The notes: generated by a model not told the origin, from the sequence alone. A stretch of 64,000 bases of DNA from an uncultured Roseburia sp. (GCA_945787015.1 CALZGM010000003.1:1-64000); one strand, 5' to 3'. Positions 32,403 to 42,130 are shown, counted from the stretch's first letter. Program-made: numbers and translations.

Positions 32403-32456
32403 ATCAGTATTTGTTGATTTGGCAAATTTCTGTTTAAATGAATGAAGGTGATAAAA

Positions 32457-33224
32457 ATGACTAATAAAGAAATACTGGATATTGCTATGCATCAATCGGC
32501 AATAGATATAAACGCAGATGTTTCTGACTTTACGAAAGATGAAAATGTAATTGTAAAGTCAGGAGTGGGTCCACTGGCAAGAAAATATTACAAAGAACCC
32601 ATTGCATGTAATTTAGTTTCATATGGAAATAATATTGTGGCTTCGGTGAAAGAGGAATACAAAGATATTGTAAAAGAGTATTTAGAAAAATTTGAATTCT
32701 ATCATTGCTTTGAAACACCTAATATGCACTGGATTGACGAACGAATGAGGACACAAGGTCAGCGGGTTTGCTTTATGGCAGAATATTTCTTGCCGGATGT
32801 TAATGTTATAAAAAGGTTACACTCTAATTATCAACTCAAAGTGCTATCACATGAGGATTTTGCAGAATTATATATGCCGACATGGAGCAATGCATTATGT
32901 GAGGATAGAAAAGAACTGGATGTTCTCGGGGTTGGGGCTTTTGACAATGGAAAATTAATTGGGCTTGCTGCTTGTTCAGCTGATTGTGATGATATGTGGC
33001 AGATAGGAGTGGATGTATTGCCGGAATATCGTAGACAAGGAGTTGCATCTTCGCTAACAAGTAATTTGGCAGTTGAAATAATGGATAGAGGAAAAGTACC
33101 GTTTTACTGTTGTGCATGGTCAAATATTAGATCAGTCAAAAATGCATTAAAAAGCGGTTTCATGCCGGCTTGGATAGAAATGACGGTAAAGCCTGCCAGT
33201 ATGGTAGAGAATATGAATCAATAA
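32457..33224 (+). CDS. GNAT-family acetyltransferase
   Basis: 255 residues from ATG 32457, with AAGGTGAT upstream; an in-frame ATG at 32442 lies before this site. The C-terminal half (about 130-250) is a GNAT domain with LIGLAACSADCDDMWQIGVDVLPEYRRQGVASSLTSNLAVEIM, containing the Q/RxxGxxS acetyl-CoA loop (RRQGVAS), and YCCAWSNIRSVKNALKSGF. The N-terminal half has no motif I know. Substrate unknown. Confidence 0.85.
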   Translation: MTNKEILDIAMHQSAIDINADVSDFTKDENVIVKSGVGPLARKYYKEPIACNLVSYGNNIVASVKEEYKDIVKEYLEKFEFYHCFETPNMHWIDERMRTQGQRVCFMAEYFLPDVNVIKRLHSNYQLKVLSHEDFAELYMPTWSNALCEDRKELDVLGVGAFDNGKLIGLAACSADCDDMWQIGVDVLPEYRRQGVASSLTSNLAVEIMDRGKVPFYCCAWSNIRSVKNALKSGFMPAWIEMTVKPASMVENMNQ

Positions 33225-33252
33225 AAAACGAAAAATAATTGGTGGTGACAAT

Positions 33253-33702
33253 ATGCAAATTTTCGTAGACGCGGACGCATGCCCTGTGGTCCATATCATT
33301 GAAAAGATAGCTAAAAAATACCAAGTTGCCGTTACATTGCTTTGTGATACCAATCATATATTGGATTCGGAGTATAGTGAGGTAATGGTAGTTGGAGCCG
33401 GTGCTGATGCAGTGGACTATAAATTAATCAGCATATGCCATAAGGGAGATATTGTCGTATCCCAGGATTATGGAGTTGCGGCAATGGCATTGGGGAAAGG
33501 TGCATACGCAATTCATCAGTCAGGGAAATGGTATACGGATGAGAACATTGACCAGATGCTAATGGAACGGCATCTGAATAAAAAGGCAAGGCGGAGCAGT
33601 TCAAAGAATCATATAAAAGGGCCAAGAAAACGAACAGAAGAAGATGATAATAGATTTGCGGAGAGTTTTGAAAAAATGATTTGCAAGGCTATAGGAGTAT
33701 AG
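33253..33702 (+). CDS. YaiI/YqxD family protein (DUF188)
   Basis: 149 residues. The start MQIFVDADACPVV with its DADACP motif, GADAVDYKLI, GDIVVSQDYGVAAMAL and the tail GPRKRTEEDDNRFAESFEKMI are diagnostic of the UPF0178 family. The fold is PIN-like, and a nucleic-acid role is suspected, but the biochemical function is not known. It is probably co-transcribed with the upstream acetyltransferase (28-base gap). Confidence 0.92.
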   Translation: MQIFVDADACPVVHIIEKIAKKYQVAVTLLCDTNHILDSEYSEVMVVGAGADAVDYKLISICHKGDIVVSQDYGVAAMALGKGAYAIHQSGKWYTDENIDQMLMERHLNKKARRSSSKNHIKGPRKRTEEDDNRFAESFEKMICKAIGV

Positions 33703-33824
33703 CAACTAAAGTTAACATATTTCCATTCAATTTGACAAGTTTCGTTGGTAGATTATCACGCAACTAAATTTTATAATAATCGTAAAAGTAGTAAACATAA
33801 GAATTGTAGTAATTTGGAGGCGTT

Positions 33825-34937
33825 ATGGAGAACAGAAAAGCGTGGCTGGATAATATTCGATGGATGACAATTGTTATCGTGGTGGTTTATCATGTGTTTT
33901 ACTATTACCACAATATTGGAATAGAGCCGATGTTTGCAAGATTAGCACCAAATCCGGCAGAAGAAGGGGCAAAAGCTACCGTTACAGAGGTTGCATTGTT
34001 TCAATATTTTGTATACCCATGGTTTATGATGCTGCTTTTTGTTGTGAGCGGAATCGTTGCAAATATGGTACTTCAAAGAAAAGGCATGAAAGAGTTTCTG
34101 GCAGAAAGGGTAAATAAACTTCTGGTGCCATCTACTTTAGGAATCCTTTTCATTCAGTGGGTGGGCGGATATCTCATTTCTCTGAACTTCCTTACGGCAG
34201 AAGCAAAGGCCGGGATACCGGAATTCGTGTTGTATTTCATTTATTGCGCATCAGGAATCGGTGCATTATGGTTTTGCCAGGTGTTATTTTTATGCAGCCT
34301 ACTTCTTGCTTTGATAAAAATCATAGATAAAAAGGACAAACTTTTGGCACTGGGCAGTAAGGCAAACTTCCTTGTACTAGTGCTTCTTACGGTAGTTGTC
34401 GTTGGAGCGGCACAGCTTCTCAATACGCCGATTACGACCTATAGAATGTGCTTATATCCGGTAGTCTTTTTGCTTGGATATTATGTGTTTTCAAATGAAA
34501 GTGTACAGCAGATTGTAAAAAAATATGCGTACCTGTTTCTGACAATAGGAATCCTTGCAGATTTTGCATACATCGTAAAAGATTATGGTAAGTACTATGC
34601 GAATAACGAAGTGCAAAATGATTCTATTGCAGTCGTTGCAGCCTGGTTTATGGTACTTGGAATTCTTGGAATGGCGCAGCGGGTATTAGACTTTAGCAAT
34701 CCTTTTACAAGCTATATGAACAGAGCCGGCTGGGGCATTTATATCATACATATCAATGTGATGCTTTTTACAAATACCATGCTAAAACCGGTAGCCTATT
34801 CCTTACCAATTGGCGTAATCTATCTGATTGAACTGGTTGCCGGGCTTGCAGGAAGTGTGCTATTATGGGAGATACTAAGAAGAATACCAATCATCAGATG
34901 GCTGCTTTTTGGAATCAGGAGAGAGAAACATGTTTAA
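33825..34937 (+). CDS. integral membrane acyltransferase (OafA-type family 3)
   Basis: 370 residues, about ten membrane helices. The family start is seen: WLDNIRWMTIVIVVVYHVFYYYHN, whose His is the expected catalytic residue, then VVSGIVANMVLQRKGMKEFLAERVNKLLVPS (R-x10-H region and the family Arg). It would transfer acyl groups to extracellular or envelope glycans or lipids. GGAGG lies ahead of the start. It overlaps the next gene by 8 bases. Confidence 0.87.
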   Translation: MENRKAWLDNIRWMTIVIVVVYHVFYYYHNIGIEPMFARLAPNPAEEGAKATVTEVALFQYFVYPWFMMLLFVVSGIVANMVLQRKGMKEFLAERVNKLLVPSTLGILFIQWVGGYLISLNFLTAEAKAGIPEFVLYFIYCASGIGALWFCQVLFLCSLLLALIKIIDKKDKLLALGSKANFLVLVLLTVVVVGAAQLLNTPITTYRMCLYPVVFLLGYYVFSNESVQQIVKKYAYLFLTIGILADFAYIVKDYGKYYANNEVQNDSIAVVAAWFMVLGILGMAQRVLDFSNPFTSYMNRAGWGIYIIHINVMLFTNTMLKPVAYSLPIGVIYLIELVAGLAGSVLLWEILRRIPIIRWLLFGIRREKHV

Positions 34938-35367
34938 GGAAAATATCATTATGCTTAGAAAGGCAAACAACCTATCGCAGGAGGAGGTTGCCGAAAAAAT
35001 TAATATCTCAAGGCAGGCCTATGCGAAGTGGGAAAAGGGAGAAACCATACCGGACATTGAAAAATGTGCGGCTTTGGCAGAACTTTACGGTACAACCTTA
35101 AATGATTTGTGCAAGGAAGAAAAACTGCAGGACGGAAAAGATATCATGCCTGCTCCGAAGGGAAAACATCTGTTTGGAACAGTTACGGTAAATGACAAGG
35201 GACAGATTGTAATTCCTAAGAAGGCCAGAGAGGTAATGAATATTAATCCGGGCGATGATTTGATTGTGCTGGCGGATGAGCAAAGCGGGCTGGCACTGGT
35301 AAAGGCGAATTGGTTTGAAAAACATCTGATGAATATGTTGAGTAAAATGGGAGAACGGGAAGAGTAA
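34930..35367 (+). CDS. XRE helix-turn-helix regulator fused to an AbrB domain
   Basis: 145 residues from ATG 34930, with CAGGAGAG upstream. An XRE domain (about 5-60; LRKANNLSQEEVAEKINISRQAYAKWEKG) is followed by an AbrB/SpoVT swapped-hairpin domain (about 80-125; GTVTVNDKGQIVIPKKAREVMNINPGDDLIVLAD). Each can bind DNA. The overlap with the acyltransferase gene suggests it controls that membrane enzyme, perhaps with its own operon. It ends at a clear terminator. Confidence 0.9.
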   Translation: MFKENIIMLRKANNLSQEEVAEKINISRQAYAKWEKGETIPDIEKCAALAELYGTTLNDLCKEEKLQDGKDIMPAPKGKHLFGTVTVNDKGQIVIPKKAREVMNINPGDDLIVLADEQSGLALVKANWFEKHLMNMLSKMGEREE

Positions 35368-35376
35368 AGTTTGTTG

Positions 35377-35409
35377 AAAAAGCAAGTCCATAGCGGCTTG
35401 CTTTTTTTT
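35377..35409 (+). terminator. terminator of the acyltransferase-regulator operon
   Basis: AAGCAAG and CTTGCTT form a stem with a 10-base loop, followed by a run of T. Confidence 0.88.
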
Positions 35410-35457
35410 GCGAGTCTGTCTGGCGGCGCACGTTTCCCAAAATGTAAATTTTCCCTC

Positions 35458-35486
35458 TTTACATCCTCTAAATTTTTTGCTAACAT
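35458..35486 (+). promoter_or_regulatory. promoter of the SOS operon
   Basis: TTTACA, a 17-base spacer and TAACAT. A LexA box starts six bases after the -10 element. Confidence 0.6.
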
Positions 35487-35491
35487 AAAAT

Positions 35492-35505
35492 CGAACAAAT
35501 GTTCT
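35492..35505. promoter_or_regulatory. LexA (DinR-type) SOS box
   Basis: CGAACAAATGTTCT matches the Gram-positive LexA consensus CGAACNNNNGTTCG in all but the last base. It overlaps the expected transcription start of the operon that holds the Y-family polymerase, so the operon should be damage-inducible. Confidence 0.85.
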
Positions 35506-35527
35506 GGACGAAAGGCAGGTGAGAGGA

Positions 35528-35839
35528 ATGGAAGATGCATCCGTAAAGCAGGGTGTAAAGTTTGGGGATTTGTGTCCGGTGAATATTCCGGTTCAGATGA
35601 TGTCGGTTACGGATCGGGATGGGAAGGTGACACCGCTTTGGTTCCGGTTTGAGACAGAGGAGCATGTCATTGAAAAGGTAGTCATTGAAAAAACGATATC
35701 CAGAGATGAATGCTGTTTTATGGGGATTCGCGAGAAACGCTTTGTCTGCTCGGTTGTGTTAGGAGAGACGCGGAGAATCGTAGAGATACGGTATCATGTG
35801 GAGAATCAGAGGTGGAGAATCTTCCAGTTCCTGTCTTAA
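35528..35839 (+). CDS. small unknown protein heading the SOS operon
   Basis: 103 residues from ATG 35528 with GAGAGGA upstream. Soluble, mostly beta-rich by pattern (WFRFETEEHVIEKVVIEKTI, FVCSVVLGETRRIVEIRYHV), no membrane helix, no catalytic motif that I know. Its stop codon overlaps the polymerase start (TAATG), so the two are translationally coupled. It lies behind a LexA box and is probably an accessory factor for the polymerase or for damage tolerance. Family not recognised. Confidence 0.75.
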   Translation: MEDASVKQGVKFGDLCPVNIPVQMMSVTDRDGKVTPLWFRFETEEHVIEKVVIEKTISRDECCFMGIREKRFVCSVVLGETRRIVEIRYHVENQRWRIFQFLS

Positions 35840-37131
35840 TGAGCGACAGATATGTGTTTCATGTTGATGTTAATAGTGCGTTCCTTAGCTGGAGCGCAGC
35901 ATATCGTGTGAATGTACTGGGGGAGAAAGAGGACTTGCGCCTGATTCCGAGCATCGTGGGCGGAGATCAGGAGAAGCGGCATGGAATTGTTCTGGCAAAA
36001 AGTATTCCGGCGAAGAAGTATGGTATTCAGACAGGCGAAGCCATTGTGACCGCTGCTAAAAAATGTCCCAATTTGGTGGTGATTCCACCGGACTATGGGT
36101 TATATGTGAATGCATCCAGGGCATTTATCAACCGATTAAAAAAGTATTCAGACCATGTGATTCAGTACAGTATTGATGAGGCATGGGCCATTTTTGACGG
36201 GTTTGAAAAGGTATACGGAAGAGGTCAGATGGTAAAGCTTGCAACAGATTTAAAAAATGAGATTCGGGAGGAACTGGGTTTTACCGTAAATATCGGCATT
36301 TCCACCAATTTCCTCTTATCAAAAATGGCGGGAGATTTTTCAAAACCGGATAAAGTGCATACCCTATTTCCGGAGGAGATGGAAAAAAAGCTGTGGCCGC
36401 TTCCGGTTTCAGAATTGTTTTTTGTGGGAAGAAGCACGACACAGAAACTTTTTTCCCTTGGAATTAAGACAATTGGAGAATTGGCAAAGGCAGATGAGCA
36501 GGTGATAAAAGCACATTTAAAGACACCGGGTTTAGTGATTCAGGGATATGCCAGAGGGGAAGATTTACAACCCTACATTTACGGACACGAATCAAATAAA
36601 GGATATGGCAACAGTATGACGGCACCTAGGGACATTGTCACGATGGATTATGCGAAGCATCTGCTTTTATCTTTATGCGAAACCGTAGGTGCGAGACTTC
36701 GGGCAGACCGGGTTAAAATCAGTGTGGTGGCGGTTCATATTACGACCTTTGAATTTAAGTATGTTAATAAGCAAATGCAGCTGTCTACGGCTACAGATGT
36801 TACGGAAGAATTGTACCGGGCCGCGTGCCGGATTTTTTCCGATTTATGGGATAAGAAAACACCAATCAGACAAATCGGAGTCCATACGACAAAGGTGCAG
36901 ACGGATGCAGGAAGGCAATATAATTTGTTCGATATGGAATGTTTTGACCGGTTGGAATTATTAAATAAAACAGTAGATGAGATAAGGGAGCGATATGGAG
37001 AAGATGCAGTGAAAAGAGCTTGTTTCCTAAAGGGGGACGTATCCCATATGAGTGGCGGACTGGATAAGGAACGCAGATCCGGTGTGACAGTAGGAATCGA
37101 TGTGGAACATGAAAAGACGAGAATTATATAG
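35839..37131 (+). CDS. Y-family DNA polymerase (DinB/UmuC-like)
   Basis: 430 residues from ATG 35839. A longer frame from 35710 overlaps the upstream gene in another phase and is not used. The catalytic start YVFHVDVNSAFLSWSA supplies the first Asp, and VIQYSIDEAW supplies the second acidic pair. The thumb and little-finger parts follow (ELFFVGRSTTQKLFSLGIKTIGELAK). Canonical Pol IV has HVDMDAFFASVE at the start, so this belongs to a divergent branch. It should copy past damaged bases. LexA-boxed promoter upstream; followed by an SRAP protein. Confidence 0.92.
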   Translation: MSDRYVFHVDVNSAFLSWSAAYRVNVLGEKEDLRLIPSIVGGDQEKRHGIVLAKSIPAKKYGIQTGEAIVTAAKKCPNLVVIPPDYGLYVNASRAFINRLKKYSDHVIQYSIDEAWAIFDGFEKVYGRGQMVKLATDLKNEIREELGFTVNIGISTNFLLSKMAGDFSKPDKVHTLFPEEMEKKLWPLPVSELFFVGRSTTQKLFSLGIKTIGELAKADEQVIKAHLKTPGLVIQGYARGEDLQPYIYGHESNKGYGNSMTAPRDIVTMDYAKHLLLSLCETVGARLRADRVKISVVAVHITTFEFKYVNKQMQLSTATDVTEELYRAACRIFSDLWDKKTPIRQIGVHTTKVQTDAGRQYNLFDMECFDRLELLNKTVDEIRERYGEDAVKRACFLKGDVSHMSGGLDKERRSGVTVGIDVEHEKTRII

Positions 37132-37140
37132 GAGGGTAAC

Positions 37141-37743
37141 ATGTGTGGGAGATTTTATGTAGATGATGAGACTGCAAGGGAAATTGAGCGGCTCACCAGA
37201 GAAGTGGACGAACGAATCAAAAGGGAGGCAAAGAAGGGGGATATACATCCGACAGAGACAGCAGTAGTGTTATCAGCGGAACAAGGCCAAATTGTAGGAA
37301 ATGAGATGCGTTGGGGATTTCCGGTGATAAAAGATGCGAAGGCTATCATCAACGCAAGGGCAGAGTCTGCTTTGGAGAAGAAACTGTTTCGGCAGAATCT
37401 ATTAAGCCGGCGGCTCATTATTCCGGCTGCGGGCTTTTATGAATGGAATCGAAATAAAGAGAAAGTTACATTTACAGCAGAAGAGATGAAGGAAGGAAAA
37501 CCATCGACTTTATATATGGCGGGTTTTTATGGGTGCATCGAGGGGGAAAACCGCTTTGTTATTTTGACAACAGCAGCAAATTTCTCTATGCGGGAGGTTC
37601 ATAACAGAATGCCTCTTATTTTGGAACGGGGAGAAATTGAAGCGTGGCTATTTCAGAAGGAGCGGTTGGAGAATTTGCTGAAAAAGGTACCGGCACCATT
37701 AAATAAGAAGATGGAATACGAGCAGCAGTGCCTGCTTTTCTAA
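37141..37743 (+). CDS. SRAP-family (YedK/HMCES) abasic-site protein
   Basis: 200 residues. After removal of Met1, Cys2 (MCGRF) becomes the N-terminal catalytic residue that forms a thiazolidine link with abasic sites in ssDNA. Other family marks: MRWGFPVI, NARAESALEKKLF, IIPAAGFYEWNR with the conserved Glu, and a NRMPLIL motif with HNRMP where the catalytic His lies. It protects abasic sites at forks. It is third in the SOS operon, nine bases after the polymerase, with GGAGG in the gap. Confidence 0.95.
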   Translation: MCGRFYVDDETAREIERLTREVDERIKREAKKGDIHPTETAVVLSAEQGQIVGNEMRWGFPVIKDAKAIINARAESALEKKLFRQNLLSRRLIIPAAGFYEWNRNKEKVTFTAEEMKEGKPSTLYMAGFYGCIEGENRFVILTTAANFSMREVHNRMPLILERGEIEAWLFQKERLENLLKKVPAPLNKKMEYEQQCLLF

Positions 37744-37899
37744 CGGAATAGAATTTGCCAGAGTAACTTCTAGGGGAAAATGAAATAAATTCGTCGAAAA
37801 AAGTTTTTAAAGAAAAAAGGAAATCAAAAAATCTCGCAGAATATTAGTTATGTAGGCTGTCCATAAACATGATCACAGGGAGAGATATGGAGGAATAGC

Positions 37900-38913
37900 A
37901 TGACAATACGAGAAGAATTAGAGCAGATGGAGCGGGAGAATCTGAGTGAGTTTGCAACCTTAAGCGTAAATTCAAGAGGGCGAGAGATTCAGGAGGAACC
38001 ATGCGATGTGAGACCGGTATTTCAAAGAGACCGTGATCGTATTTTGCATTGTAAAGCGTTTCGACGCCTGAAAAATAAGACACAGGTTTTTTTAACACCG
38101 AAGGGTGACCATTATCGTACCAGATTATCCCATACCTTAGAGGTATCTCAGAATGCCAGAACGATTGCAAAAGCCTTACGTCTGAACGAGGATTTAGTGG
38201 AGGCAATTGCTCTTGGACACGATTTGGGGCATACACCATTTGGTCATGCGGGAGAACATGTTTTAGACAGCATTTGTTCTGAAGGTTTTAAGCACAATGA
38301 GCAGAGCGTGCGAATTGTGGAGAAACTGGAGAAGGATGGAAAGGGCCTGAATCTGACATGGGAGGTAAGAGATGGTATTTTAAATCATCAGTCGAGCTCC
38401 CTGCCTCACACGTTAGAGGGAAAAATTGTACGTTTTTCAGATAAGATTGCGTACATTAATCATGATATTGACGATGCGATTCGCGCACAGATTATGCAGG
38501 AAGAGGATATCCCATTGGAAATCCGGAAAACATTGGGATTTAATACAAAGCAGCGACTGAACACTCTGGTACACAGCCTGATTCGAAACAGCAGGGGAAA
38601 AGACGATATTATTATGGCCCAGGATGCACAGGAAGCCATGATAGAACTTAGAAGCTTTATGTACGCCCATGTGTATAAAAATCCGGTGGCAAAAAGCGAA
38701 GAAGTGAAAGCAAAGGCCATGATTGAGCAGTTGTTTAACTTTTATATGGAGCATCCGAAATTTTTGCCGGATAAATTTAAACGTATGATTGATACCGGAG
38801 AGTCGCAGGAACGAGTGATTTGTGATTATATTTCCGGTATGACAGACCAGTATGCGATTGAAAAGTTTTCGGAGTATTTTCTGCCGAAAGCATGGCAGGT
38901 AGACGGATACTAA
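37900..38913 (+). CDS. dgt: dGTP triphosphohydrolase-like HD protein
   Basis: 337 residues. HD-domain deoxynucleotide triphosphohydrolase, expected to remove triphosphate from dGTP or other dNTPs. Metal-binding motifs: TRLSHTLEVSQNARTIAKAL (His), ALGHDLGHTPFGHAGE (His-Asp and catalytic His), and RFSDKIAYINHDIDDAI (Asp). The length fits the short Gram-positive form. GGAGG lies ahead of the start. It begins a block with dnaG and rpoD. Confidence 0.93.
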   Translation: MTIREELEQMERENLSEFATLSVNSRGREIQEEPCDVRPVFQRDRDRILHCKAFRRLKNKTQVFLTPKGDHYRTRLSHTLEVSQNARTIAKALRLNEDLVEAIALGHDLGHTPFGHAGEHVLDSICSEGFKHNEQSVRIVEKLEKDGKGLNLTWEVRDGILNHQSSSLPHTLEGKIVRFSDKIAYINHDIDDAIRAQIMQEEDIPLEIRKTLGFNTKQRLNTLVHSLIRNSRGKDDIIMAQDAQEAMIELRSFMYAHVYKNPVAKSEEVKAKAMIEQLFNFYMEHPKFLPDKFKRMIDTGESQERVICDYISGMTDQYAIEKFSEYFLPKAWQVDGY

Positions 38914-38963
38914 AACTGAAATTGCTTTCGGCATGGAAGGCATGGCAGGTGGATGGATATTAA
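38890..38963. repeat. partial duplication of the dgt 3' end
   Basis: 38890-38913 (GCATGGCAGGT... to the TAA) and 38940-38963 are similar copies 50 bases apart. Both encode W-Q-V-D-G-Y-stop, with three third-position or nearby changes. The second copy lies after the dgt stop and is not translated with it. It looks like a small tandem duplication or replacement of the old gene end. Confidence 0.7.
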
Positions 38964-38986
38964 ATTTGTAAAGAAGGGAGATTTAA

Positions 38987-40789
38987 ATGCCATATTTTTC
39001 AGAAGAAATTGTAGAAGAAGTGCGTCAGCGGAATGACATTGTGGATGTAGTCTCCCAGTATGTACATTTGACAAAGAAGGGTAGCACCTATTTTGGGCTA
39101 TGCCCTTTTCATAATGAAAAAACCGGCTCCTTTTCGGTTTCACCGCATAAGCAAATGTATTATTGTTTTGGGTGCGGCGCGGGAGGAAATGTTTTTACCT
39201 TTTTGATGCAGTATGAGAACTTCACTTTTGGAGAAGCCATGGAGGTTTTGGCGGACAGGGCCGGGGTGACATTACCTAAATATGAGATGACAGCACAGCA
39301 GAAAAAAGAGGCGGACAAGAAACAGCGCCTTTTAGAGATTAATAAAGAGGCGGCGAAGTATTTTTATACCTTGCTTCGCAGTGACAGAGGAAAACTTGCA
39401 TATTCCTATTTTTCAAAGCGACAGTTAAGTGATGAGACCATGAGAAAGTTTGGGCTTGGTTATTCAGACCAGTATAGTGATGATTTGTATCGCTATCTTA
39501 GGAAAAAGGGATATGACGATGAAATTTTAAAAGAATCGGGGCTGGTTAGTATTGACGAGCGCCGTGGCGGGTATGATAAGTTTTGGAATCGTGCCATGTT
39601 CCCCATTATGGATGTGCATAATAAAGTAATCGGATTTGGCGGACGAGTGATGGGCGATGGTGAACCGAAATATCTGAATTCACCTGAGACACCAATTTTT
39701 GATAAGAGCCGCAATCTATATGGCCTGAATTTTGCAAGAAGCACCAAAAAACAGCAACTTTTGTTGTGTGAGGGCTATATGGATGTCATAGCACTGCATC
39801 AGGCAGGCTTTGATAATGCGGTAGCATCACTTGGAACGGCACTTACGTCGGGTCATGCAAATCTGCTAAAGCGTTATACGAAAGAGGTATATCTGACCTA
39901 TGACAGCGATGGAGCAGGAACAAAAGCAGCACTTCGGGCAATCCCGATTTTAAAGGAAGTGGGACTGACTACGAAGGTAATCAATATGAAGCCGTATAAG
40001 GACCCGGATGAATTTATTAAGGCATTGGGCCCAGAGGCTTACCAGAAACGGATTGACGAGGCAGAGAACAGCTTCTTATTCGAGATTCGTATGATGGAAA
40101 AGAATTTTGATTTAACGGATCCGGAAGGAAAAGCCAAGTTTTATAATGAAGTAGCAAAGAAGCTCTGTTCTTTTACAGAAAAAATAGAACGCGACATTTA
40201 TGTAGAGGCGGTGGCTAAGAAGTATCAGATTGCTGTGGCAGATCTGCAAAAATTAGTAGGCCGGTATGGCATGCAGATGGCAAGCGGTGATACAGAGAGA
40301 ACGCGATTAAAGTCCGGAATCAATGAAAATAACACGCAAAGAAATGGATTAAAGAAAAACGAGGGCATGAAACAGTCCCAGAAACTGCTTTTGACGTGGT
40401 TGATTGAATACACCGGATTATATCAAAAAATAAAGAAATATATTGCACCGGAAGATTTTACTGAGGAACTGTATCATAAGGTGGCAGAAATTCTTTTCCA
40501 TCAATTTGAGGAATCAGGCAATGCAAACCCGGCACAGATTATTAATTGCTTCGAGGAAGAGGAAGAACAAAAAGAGGTCGCTGGTCTGTTCAATGCAAGA
40601 ATTCATGAGGTTGAGACAAAGGAAGAGATGGAAAAAGCATTAAAGGAGACCATACTTCGAATAAAGGAAAACAGTATGAAGTATCGCTCCGAGCATCTGG
40701 CACCAACCGATATGGAAGGACTGATGAAGTTAGTCAGCGATAAGAAGAGCCTGGAAGAATTGGAAAAGATGCATATTTCTATTGGGTAA
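38987..40789 (+). CDS. dnaG: DNA primase
   Basis: 600 residues. The CHC2 zinc ribbon is seen at CPFHNEKTGSFSVSPHKQMYYCFGCGAGG (about 40-68). The TOPRIM catalytic core holds LLLCEGYMDVIAL (Glu) and YLTYDSDGAGTKA (Asp-x-Asp) at about 260-310, and a helicase-binding helical domain is at the C-terminus. It makes RNA primers for replication. The order dgt-dnaG-rpoD is typical of Firmicutes. GAAGGGAG lies upstream of the start. Confidence 0.96.
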   Translation: MPYFSEEIVEEVRQRNDIVDVVSQYVHLTKKGSTYFGLCPFHNEKTGSFSVSPHKQMYYCFGCGAGGNVFTFLMQYENFTFGEAMEVLADRAGVTLPKYEMTAQQKKEADKKQRLLEINKEAAKYFYTLLRSDRGKLAYSYFSKRQLSDETMRKFGLGYSDQYSDDLYRYLRKKGYDDEILKESGLVSIDERRGGYDKFWNRAMFPIMDVHNKVIGFGGRVMGDGEPKYLNSPETPIFDKSRNLYGLNFARSTKKQQLLLCEGYMDVIALHQAGFDNAVASLGTALTSGHANLLKRYTKEVYLTYDSDGAGTKAALRAIPILKEVGLTTKVINMKPYKDPDEFIKALGPEAYQKRIDEAENSFLFEIRMMEKNFDLTDPEGKAKFYNEVAKKLCSFTEKIERDIYVEAVAKKYQIAVADLQKLVGRYGMQMASGDTERTRLKSGINENNTQRNGLKKNEGMKQSQKLLLTWLIEYTGLYQKIKKYIAPEDFTEELYHKVAEILFHQFEESGNANPAQIINCFEEEEEQKEVAGLFNARIHEVETKEEMEKALKETILRIKENSMKYRSEHLAPTDMEGLMKLVSDKKSLEELEKMHISIG

Positions 40790-40825
40790 GGACAAAATAG
40801 TAGAAAACTTGAGAGGATGAAACAA

Positions 40826-42130
40826 ATGGCGAAGAAGAACGAAAAAGAAACAAACCAGACAGCGGAAGTTTTGGCAGAAGAAAATACAAATGGCGTAAAA
40901 GATGCTGCCACAGAGGAAGCAGCAAAAGAGAAATTTCAGCAGAAATTAAAAGAGCTGCTTGCGTTGGCTAAGAAGAAAAAGAATATGCTTGAGTATCAGG
41001 AAATCAATGATTTCTTTGCAGACATGCAGTTAGATGCAGAGCAGCTGGAAAAAGTACTGGATTTCTTAGAGGTAAGCAATGTAGATGTGCTCCGTATCAC
41101 CGATGATGATGCAGATGATGATATTTTATTGGAGCTTGACGATGACGATGAAGTTGAGGTTGAAAAAATTGACCTTTCCGTTCCGGACGGTGTATCCATT
41201 GAGGACCCTGTCCGCATGTATTTAAAGGAAATCGGTAAAGTGCCGTTATTAAGTGCAGAAGAAGAAATTGAACTTGCACAGAAAATGGAAAATGGTGTGG
41301 TTGCCAGAGAAAAAATAGCGATTTTAAAGAAGCGTGAAGAAAACGGGGAAGCAGAAGAGGATACACAGGAAGAAATCGAAAGACTTACGAAAGAAGCAAA
41401 TGAAGGGGACGATGCAAAGAAACGTCTTGCAGAAGCAAACCTTCGTCTGGTGGTATCAATTGCAAAGCGTTATGTAGGCCGTGGTATGCTTTTCCTCGAT
41501 TTGATTCAGGAAGGAAACTTAGGTCTTATAAAGGCTGTAGAAAAATTTGATTACAGAAAGGGATATAAGTTCTCTACGTATGCGACATGGTGGATTCGTC
41601 AGGCAATTACAAGAGCAATTGCAGATCAGGCAAGAACAATCCGTATTCCGGTTCATATGGTGGAAACTATTAATAAATTAATCCGCGTATCCAGACAGCT
41701 GCTTCAGGAGTTGGGCCGCGAGCCAAGTCCGGAAGAAATTGCTGCTGAGATGAATATGCCGGTAGAACGTGTCCGTGAAATTTTAAAAATATCTCAGGAA
41801 CCGGTATCCCTTGAAACCCCGATTGGTGAAGAGGAAGACAGCCACTTGGGAGATTTTATTCAGGATGATAATGTTCCGGTACCTGCAGATGCAGCTGCAT
41901 TTACCTTGTTAAAGGAGCAGTTAGAGGAAGTACTTGGTACGTTAACAGAGCGTGAACAGAAAGTATTGACCCTTCGTTTCGGTTTAGAAGATGGACGCGC
42001 ACGGACTTTGGAAGAAGTTGGAAAAGAGTTTAATGTAACACGTGAGCGTATTCGTCAGATTGAGGCAAAGGCACTGCGCAAGCTTCGTCATCCAAGCAGA
42101 AGCCGTAAATTAAAGGATTATTTAGAATAA
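40826..42130 (+). CDS. rpoD: primary sigma factor SigA (RpoD)
   Basis: 434 residues from ATG 40826; ATG 40817 lies directly against GAGAGG with no spacing, so it is less likely. Region 1.1 is short and acidic ([17 protein letters not shown]). Region 2 has the -10 recognition helix ([37 protein letters not shown]), region 3 [13 protein letters not shown], and region 4 the -35 helix-turn-helix [30 protein letters not shown]. Its stop overlaps the trmK start (TAATG). Confidence 0.97.
   Translation: MAKKNEKETNQTAEVLAEENTNGVKDAATEEAAKEKFQQKLKELLALAKKKKNMLEYQEINDFFADMQLDAEQLEKVLDFLEVSNVDVLRITDDDADDDILLELDDDDEVEVEKIDLSVPDGVSIEDPVRMYLKEIGKVPLLSAEEEIELAQKMENGVVAREKIAILKKREENGEAEEDTQEEIERLTKEANEGDDAKKRLAEANLRLVVSIAKRYVGRGMLFLDLIQEGNLGLIKAVEKFDYRKGYKFSTYATWWIRQAITRAIADQARTIRIPVHMVETINKLIRVSRQLLQELGREPSPEEIAAEMNMPVERVREILKISQEPVSLETPIGEEEDSHLGDFIQDDNVPVPADAAAFTLLKEQLEEVLGTLTEREQKVLTLRFGLEDGRARTLEEVGKEFNVTRERIRQIEAKALRKLRHPSRSRKLKDYLE

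Noticed and set aside
35710-35838. N-terminal extension of the Y-family polymerase
   Set aside because: It overlaps the upstream gene in another frame and lacks family similarity; TAATG at 35837-35841 gives a coupled start.
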